From Xestospongia bergquistia (Eukaryota > Porifera > Demospongiae > Haplosclerida > Petrosiidae), in the NCBI GenBank assembly GCA_963965975.1, contig OZ014415.1, forward strand, positions 687,001 through 751,000: 64,000 nt of DNA, in the 5' to 3' direction. Position 1 is the stretch's first letter. Each line of letters begins with the position of its first letter. Below are positions 52,801 through 64,000 of this stretch, one piece after another. The position numbers were made by a program, and so were the translations under genes. The notes under the pieces were generated by a model that had not been told where the DNA came from, searched no databases, and saw nothing but the letters and a program-made list of their open reading frames with translations.

Positions 52801-55800
52801 TGATATAAAAACCATTGTCTCAGTTGACATCAGTGTATTTGGTAGTCCCATTAATGTCTCACTGGAGTCTTGTTTTCGACATGTTAAATTATATCCTACT
52901 AAACGCCCATTTTGTAATGCTTTCTCTGGTTCATCCCATTGTAATGTCACACTGTCATTATGTACAGTGACATTACAATTTAGAGGTCTACCAGTTGGCA
53001 CTGCAAAATAAACAAAAAACATTACATATAATAATATCAAAAGGTGTCCTTTTTACTCACATCCTGGTAAGGTAGTAAAGTTCATTGTTTCACTACTAGT
53101 ATTACCAATACAGTTAGTAGATACAACAGTGAAGTTATAAGTGTTAGCTTCTTCTAGACCAGTTAATGTGATTTGATATTTCATATTAGTAGCTGTAATA
53201 TTAGGACTCTGTTCACTCATACTGTTTTTCAGTATATTCTGTAACTCTAGACCAATATATTGTACAGTATAGGTCTCTGGTGTATAGGCAATGCTTGGAA
53301 TAGTGAAAGAGATGGTAGCACTAGTATTCATTAAAGACAAAACACTGATGTCTTGAGCTGAATAGGGTACTTGTGAACCTAAAATGGTCACACACACACA
53401 CACATATATATTATAATAAAGTATTATTACTCACGTTTTATTGTAACAGTACTTGTTTCTGATGTTGTGATGTTGTTTGAGTCAGGTATGACTAGGGTAG
53501 CTTGACAGGTATAGCTACCAGAGTCACTAGTTTTACTGGTAGTAACACTTAATGTATTAGTCATGATATCATTGTTTGTGGTAACTACCCCTTGACGTAT
53601 TGTACCATTATGTAACCAAATCACTTCAAGAGCTGGTATTACTAGAGATGGTTTACTAGCAGTACATACTAGAGTAAAGTTATCATAAGGGTCTGAGGCA
53701 GGACAAGATGTCTCCAGACCCAGAAATGAGTCTGGCATGACAGTAAAGTCTCCAATGGTAGGATCTATAAGATACCAATAATATTATTATAATTTAATAT
53801 ATAACATGTATACCTGTAACATTCAGAGATGTTGTAGTATTAACACTATTAGAGCCAGTAACATAAATATAGTTAGAGTCTGAATTAACAGTTATATTAC
53901 ATATATAACTGCCTGAGTCTACAATCCTGCTAAGTGTATTAAAACTAAGCACTGACTGATACTGGTTACTGCCTGTCTTTGTAGCATTATGAATTGTCAA
54001 TCTAGGACCACTTTGGAGACTTTTTGATCCCATTATCCAAGTTGTTGCTATGGTAACAAGTGTATTAACCCTTGAGTTAACAGTAGTAGTACATATAATG
54101 TTAAGAGTACTACCAGCTAAGAGGTCAGTCTGTCTTGATAAGGCAATACTTATATCAGGAGTAGGAACTAGAAAGTAATGTCATAAATTATTAATAACAT
54201 TTCATAATATGTACTTTGTAGCTGTAAACTTTGATTTGAGTTGGCTGTTGTGGTAGCAATATTAGGTATTGTTGTAGTAGCTTGACATGTGTATTGTCCA
54301 GCATCTGATGTATTAAGTGATGAAAATATCAAAGACTGAGCATTACTTCTAATAACAGTTGGTGTTACACTGAGTGTATCACCATTATTATTAGAATTTA
54401 TTAAGGAATTCTTTCTCCATTCAATAGTAGAGTTTACTATTAGTCTGTCAACTACATTAACAGTACATGTTATATTATAAGTTCCACCAACAGATTGAAT
54501 TCCACTAGTTGTAATGTTAACAATAGGATTAGGAAGATCTGTAATAGAAGATGATATATATATAACATGATTTAATATAATGTTAAATCATGTCATCTGT
54601 GATTACATTATATAATATATATTGTTAATTTTATATGTTTTAACTAAATAATCACATAATTTATATTACTAAATGTACTAATTACTTTTAACTCACTATT
54701 CACTGTAATATTCCTAGTAATATTTGCACTAGCATTGAGTATATAACTGTCAGTCACATTAGGTACCACAGCAATATAACAGTGATATTGTCCATTATCT
54801 GTTATATTCAATGGATTAAAGGAGAGAGAGGAGACATACTCCAATGAAGAAATAGTAATAAAACTAATAGTAACTCGAGAATTTTCTTGAACAATCCTTC
54901 CATCTTTTGTCCATTGAAATGACACTATTGTATTAATATCTACTAAGTCATCCAGTTGTAATGAACAGCTCTGTGTTAATGGTGTACCAACATAGACTGA
55001 TCCATAGTAATTTTTGGTGATGTTAGGTTCAAGTGGAGGAACTAAATTGGAACAAGAAACATTACTATGGGAATAATATATATATATATCCTTTAAACAT
55101 TAAGACTAGATTATATATAAATGAAACTTCATATAATGCTGGATTGTTGACTATAGACATATATATATCTCATTGTACAATATAAACTAATGGGATAAGA
55201 TACCATAACTCTATATAAAAAGTATAACTCTATAAATGTAATCATATATAAGAATTATACTTACATCCAACAGACACTATTTCTGGTTGTGATATAAAAG
55301 ATACAGAACCATTTGTAGCAGCACTAGTATAATCTACTATACACATGTACTTTCCTCTCTCTTGAAACATTAGCATTTCAAATACTATTGTCACATTGGT
55401 AAATGTATCATATTCTTGAGTAATGTAGGTGATGTCAAGGTCTCGAATATCATTGTTATGAAGTTCATCCATCTTTTTTACTGAATAAATGGGATTGAGT
55501 ACTAATCCTTTAACTGTCTCTATAATAAAAGTAATTTTGAATGTTTCCCCAACAACTCTAAGATTAGAGGTCATTGTTGTGACTACAACAGGAGGTTGAC
55601 CTGTAAACAATATACATTAATGATAAGTTTATAAGTTATTTTGTCATATACATGATAAGATATAATGTATTACATTATATTATTACATTAAGATAATCCC
55701 CATTCTTAATTGTATTTAAATTTGTCATAATGCAGGCTCTTTCAGTATACATAATTAGTACTCATACTATATATATATACTGACCAATTCAATAATTAAT

Positions 55801-58627
55801 GATACACTTAATTGGTATGGTTACGTAGCTGGAACTAATGTACATTTATATATATTATATATCATAAACATAGTTGATTCATTTATTATTGTGTAATTGA
55901 CTATATACTTTCACTACAATATAATCAATACTGTGACATCCTTGTCATGCAAACAGCTGCTTAAGATAGCTATCAATATCCCTTATAAAGTAAATAGTTT
56001 ATGTAGATAGTGTGAGTAGATTACATACCAGGAGAAGTCAGTTGTGTTTGGGGACCCTCCTGATATACTCCAACACTAATTCCAATGGTCACAGATATTG
56101 TGAACTGATATTCAGTACTATTTGGAACTAGTCCTCCAATGACACCATTGACAGCATTAGAAGAGAAGTTCATCATTCCTGTATCATTAGATTTGTTATA
56201 ATACACTGTGTAATTAAGTATGCCAGATATTTGAGGAGTTTGCCACATCAACCATACTGCTGTTGTATTAAGTGGTGTCACTATAAAGTTTTGAACAACT
56301 AGAATTAATAAAGAAAGACATGTACTTGAAAAGAGAATAAAATCTCATTTAAATAACAAACCTAAGCTTGTTGAGGCAAATATATCACTCCATTCTCCTG
56401 GTCCTACACTGGTATATGCTCTCACTCCAATAGTATAGTTAGTGTTAGATAGTAGTCCTCCTATACTGTATTGTGTGTTGGTTGTATTTGTCATATTGTA
56501 TGGACCACTGCTGTTAGACTCTCTATAACGTATCTCATACATAATAATAACACCATTAGGTACTGTGGGTATATTCCATGTTACACTAATTAAGTCTATA
56601 CCAACACCACTAAGCCGTAGATCAGATACCACACCAGGTTCTATAATGAATATTAAGTTAGTAAACAAGTGTTATGATGCTCTTACCAACTTCTCCTGTC
56701 TGCTGTATTACCTCACTACTTGTTGGTCCAGTCCCACCATCATTATATGCTCTTACTGTCACAGTGTAGTTAGTGTAAGGTGCGAGTGTTGTGAGGTTGT
56801 ACTGTCTGTTGTCTCCTCCAGTGATGTTAACAATGTCATTGAATGTTGTGTTAGTGTAGTAGAGCAGGTAACCAGTGATGGGTCCATTCTGTCTAGAGCA
56901 AGGTACCTCATCCCATGATATAGTCATGGACCTTGCCTTAACTGATGAGATAGTGATATTACTGACAGGTGAAGTGGGTGCTGTAGATAATGTGATAACA
57001 ATATAATAATTGTGGATATGATAATATAACATAGTTTACCAGATGAGAGTGTAGTGGTAATTCTATTACCCAGGTTAGCTGGTTCATTACCATATATTCC
57101 ATTAAGACCAATAATACAGTAAGTACCAGGATCAATACCAGTAAATGTATATGGTGATGAGATTGATGAATTAGTGAATATAGTAAGACCTAAAGTCTGT
57201 TCACATTGTCTACGACATTGATGAAAACCCTGATAAGTAGGAGGAGCAAATGAGGGTCCTGTCCATGTCATAGTAATAGTAGTATTAGTGGTAGCAAGGG
57301 TCAGAGTAACTGAGGGTTTAGCTATAGAATAGAGAAGTCACAATAATAAATGATAGATTATATACTCACATAATGTCACAGTGATATTGTTACTATGGTC
57401 ACTAGGTAGTACTGTACTACCTTCACTGCCATATGATACTACAAAGAAGTTATATGTACTGTATGAAGTCAGTCCTGATGTTATATTCAACATTGTGTTA
57501 GTGGTAGTTCCTGCACTCATAACAGAACTACTACCATTACTGAGTTGATAGAACATCTCATAACCAGCTACTCCTGACACAGATGACCAGGAGAGTTGTA
57601 CATGAGTCAGACCTGTGTTCAGTCTTGTAGCAGTCAGACCAGTAGGAGTACCAGCAACTATAACAGAGAGAGAATATGTATACTATCCTACTTAGTGATT
57701 TACTAACCTGTTATAGGCTGTGATGTACTACTACTACTTGTAGCAGTTGGAAATGGACCATTTTGATCAGGAATAGTAATAGGACCATTAGTTACTCTGG
57801 CATTGAAGACAGTACACTGGTAAGTACCAGCCTGTCTCATCCTCACTGTCACTGTCACCTGTGTAACAGATTCTGGTCCATTCATTACCACACGAGATAG
57901 GTCCCCACTAGCAATGTTGAATGGGTTACTTCCATCTGTACAAGTGACATTAGTGGGAGGTCCATCAGAGACATTGAAGGTGAGAGTGAAGACTGGAGGG
58001 TTAGTATCTCTTGTGGAGATGAGAGAGAACTGCATAGAGGAGTTTGCATCAGGACCATCTATATAAGAGTGAGATATATCATCACTTTATTGCTACATGA
58101 ACTCAGTCACTGACCATTGTTATTGTAAGTGATACTTCTATATGCTCCTACCACTAGTGTTTGGTTCACTTCATTCTCATCAGGAATAATACAGGTGTAT
58201 AGACCTTCAATACCCGATAGTCCACCTTTTCTAGCTAGTGCAATCTGACCTGTGAACCTCATAGAGAATATAGGAGATGGTCCATCTTCAAATTTTCCAG
58301 AATACAAAGGTACTTTATTGCTATCAGGATAATACCACAGTCCAATATTAGAACCATTATTAGCACTCTGACACCACAAGGCATCATTAGTACCATCCTT
58401 ATTCTGATCAATGTTATAAAACTGTCCAGCATATATCATTGAGAAGTCTGGTATTATCCTATTCTCATAGGGTAGATACAGTTGTACACCTGTTATTATG
58501 AAGTATATATTAATGATCACTCTAACAACAACTACTTACCATTACTAGGTCTGTTGGTAGGTTCTTGTCCATCTCCTAGTTGTACTAGTAGTAACATATA
58601 ATACAATATCAATATATTCAATAACAT
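46887..58627 (-). CDS. Gene F: large Ig/FN3 receptor tyrosine phosphatase (2592 aa)
   Basis: 36 exons totalling 7779 nt. Ectodomain exons: 58540-58627, 58115-58489, 57708-58058, 57370-57657, 57040-57321, 56687-56980, 56362-56640, 56029-56298, 55265-55600, 54697-55041, 54215-54538, 53814-54167, 53435-53764, 53061-53378, 52701-53000, 52356-52652, 52057-52299, 51915-52007, 51538-51858, 51350-51454. Membrane 51212-51296; juxtamembrane 50397-50716, 50236-50333. D1: 50096-50183, 49970-50037, 49872-49908, 49721-49818, 48856-48984, 48494-48793, 48211-48360. D2: 48065-48164, 47939-48009, 47411-47680, 47212-47366, 47020-47155, 46887-46967. Order: signal, Ig x2, FN3 x5, Ig x5, FN3 x5, Ser/Pro stalk, helix, acidic tail with YMTM and YANL, D1 ([16 protein letters not shown], Cys2226), D2 (KNRY, WPEHG, CNDGVGRSG, Cys2520), end YANFKSV. 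The first seven exons match A-E; the rest matches G. D1 should be active. The penultimate exon uses a GTTAGT donor. Confidence 0.88.
49021..49134. repeat. Minisatellite, four 28-bp copies, in gene F intron
   Basis: 'caaacactcatt' recurs at 49021, 49049, 49077 and 49105, an exact 28-bp period with few changes. The rest of this long intron (to about 49560) also repeats a looser 'aaatatagtag' motif six or seven times. Confidence 0.9.
50722..51011. repeat. Minisatellite, six 49-bp copies, in gene F intron
   Basis: 'gacattatattagactat' begins at 50731, 50780, 50829, 50878, 50927 and 50976, exactly 49 bp apart and almost without variation. It lies in the intron between the membrane and juxtamembrane exons. 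Near-identity means very recent expansion or active homogenisation; the copy number in the assembly may be too low. Confidence 0.95.
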
Positions 58628-58990
58628 ATTGGCATTGCTTTTCAAAACGTCTTCTACTTTACAGTAAAGAAGGGGGAGGATCTGGAGTTATTGCAAACTA
58701 CTGCAGCATTACTTTAAGAAGGTGTGGCTAATGTCATGACAACACAGACGATGAATATAACTATATGTACCTGATCAAATTGAATTAATCAATAACAAAA
58801 GAAAAAAAGAGATGTGTAAATTTTAAAATAATAACATCACAAATACTATTTTTCTAAACAATGTTAAAAGATTTGTATATAAATATATATAGCTATTACA
58901 AAATCACAACAATAAACTTAATAACTTGTTTAATTAACTATTTATAATAAAGGGATTATCTCTTTATAAGTCAATGTGTGTGAGTTGTGT
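58628..58990. other. Intergenic F-G: gene F 5' flank and gene G 3' flank
   Basis: 363 bp with no ORF and no relic of the kind found in the other gaps. It lacks the 5' block shared by C, D and E, so F probably has its own promoter. A G-rich stretch 'aagaagggggaggat' lies at about 58668. Confidence 0.5.

Positions 58991-64000
<5,010 letters not shown>

Overview
The window looks like nuclear DNA of an early-branching animal, most likely a demosponge of the Amphimedon type. It is strongly AT-rich, genes are packed head to tail, each has 22-36 small exons split by short GT-AG introns, and every gene is a receptor protein tyrosine phosphatase (RPTP) with Ig and fibronectin III (FN3) domains. The organism is an inference from this style; no marker in the window proves it.

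All coding sequence is on the minus strand. Seven tandem RPTP genes can be read, called A-G here from low to high coordinate: A (1-3099, 3' part missing), B (4698-12291), C (14935-25204), D (26796-35877), E (37335-46649), F (46887-58627) and G (58991-64000, 5' part missing). Exon models built by hand from splice sites give whole-codon totals for B (1195 aa), D (1549 aa), E (1406 aa) and F (2592 aa). C is one nucleotide out of frame in its first phosphatase domain.

A-E are close paralogs. Their plan is signal peptide, two Ig-like domains, four FN3 domains, a Ser/Thr-rich 18-residue repeat linker of variable length, one membrane helix, a cytoplasmic cysteine-free Ig domain, an active-looking phosphatase domain D1, and a second domain D2 that keeps Cys-X5-Arg but has lost the WPD acid loop. 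F and G have a different catalytic half with no cytoplasmic Ig and a D2 with WPEHG and CNDGVGRSG. F shares its first seven exons with A-E, then adds an FN3, five Ig and several more FN3 domains. A-E therefore look like chimeras: an F-type ectodomain joined to another TM-Ig-PTP module.

The gaps between genes are not empty. Each carries decayed pieces of the same family, especially a fragment of the F-type 3' end just upstream of the start of each A-E gene. These mark the boundary of the roughly 10-kb unit that was copied. B has lost three FN3 domains by an in-frame exon fusion and gained a hybrid juxtamembrane exon, E lacks the linker, and linker repeat number varies, so the locus is an actively diversifying receptor cluster. 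Small non-autonomous elements and micro/minisatellites sit in introns. I saw no tRNA, rRNA, CRISPR or virus-like element.
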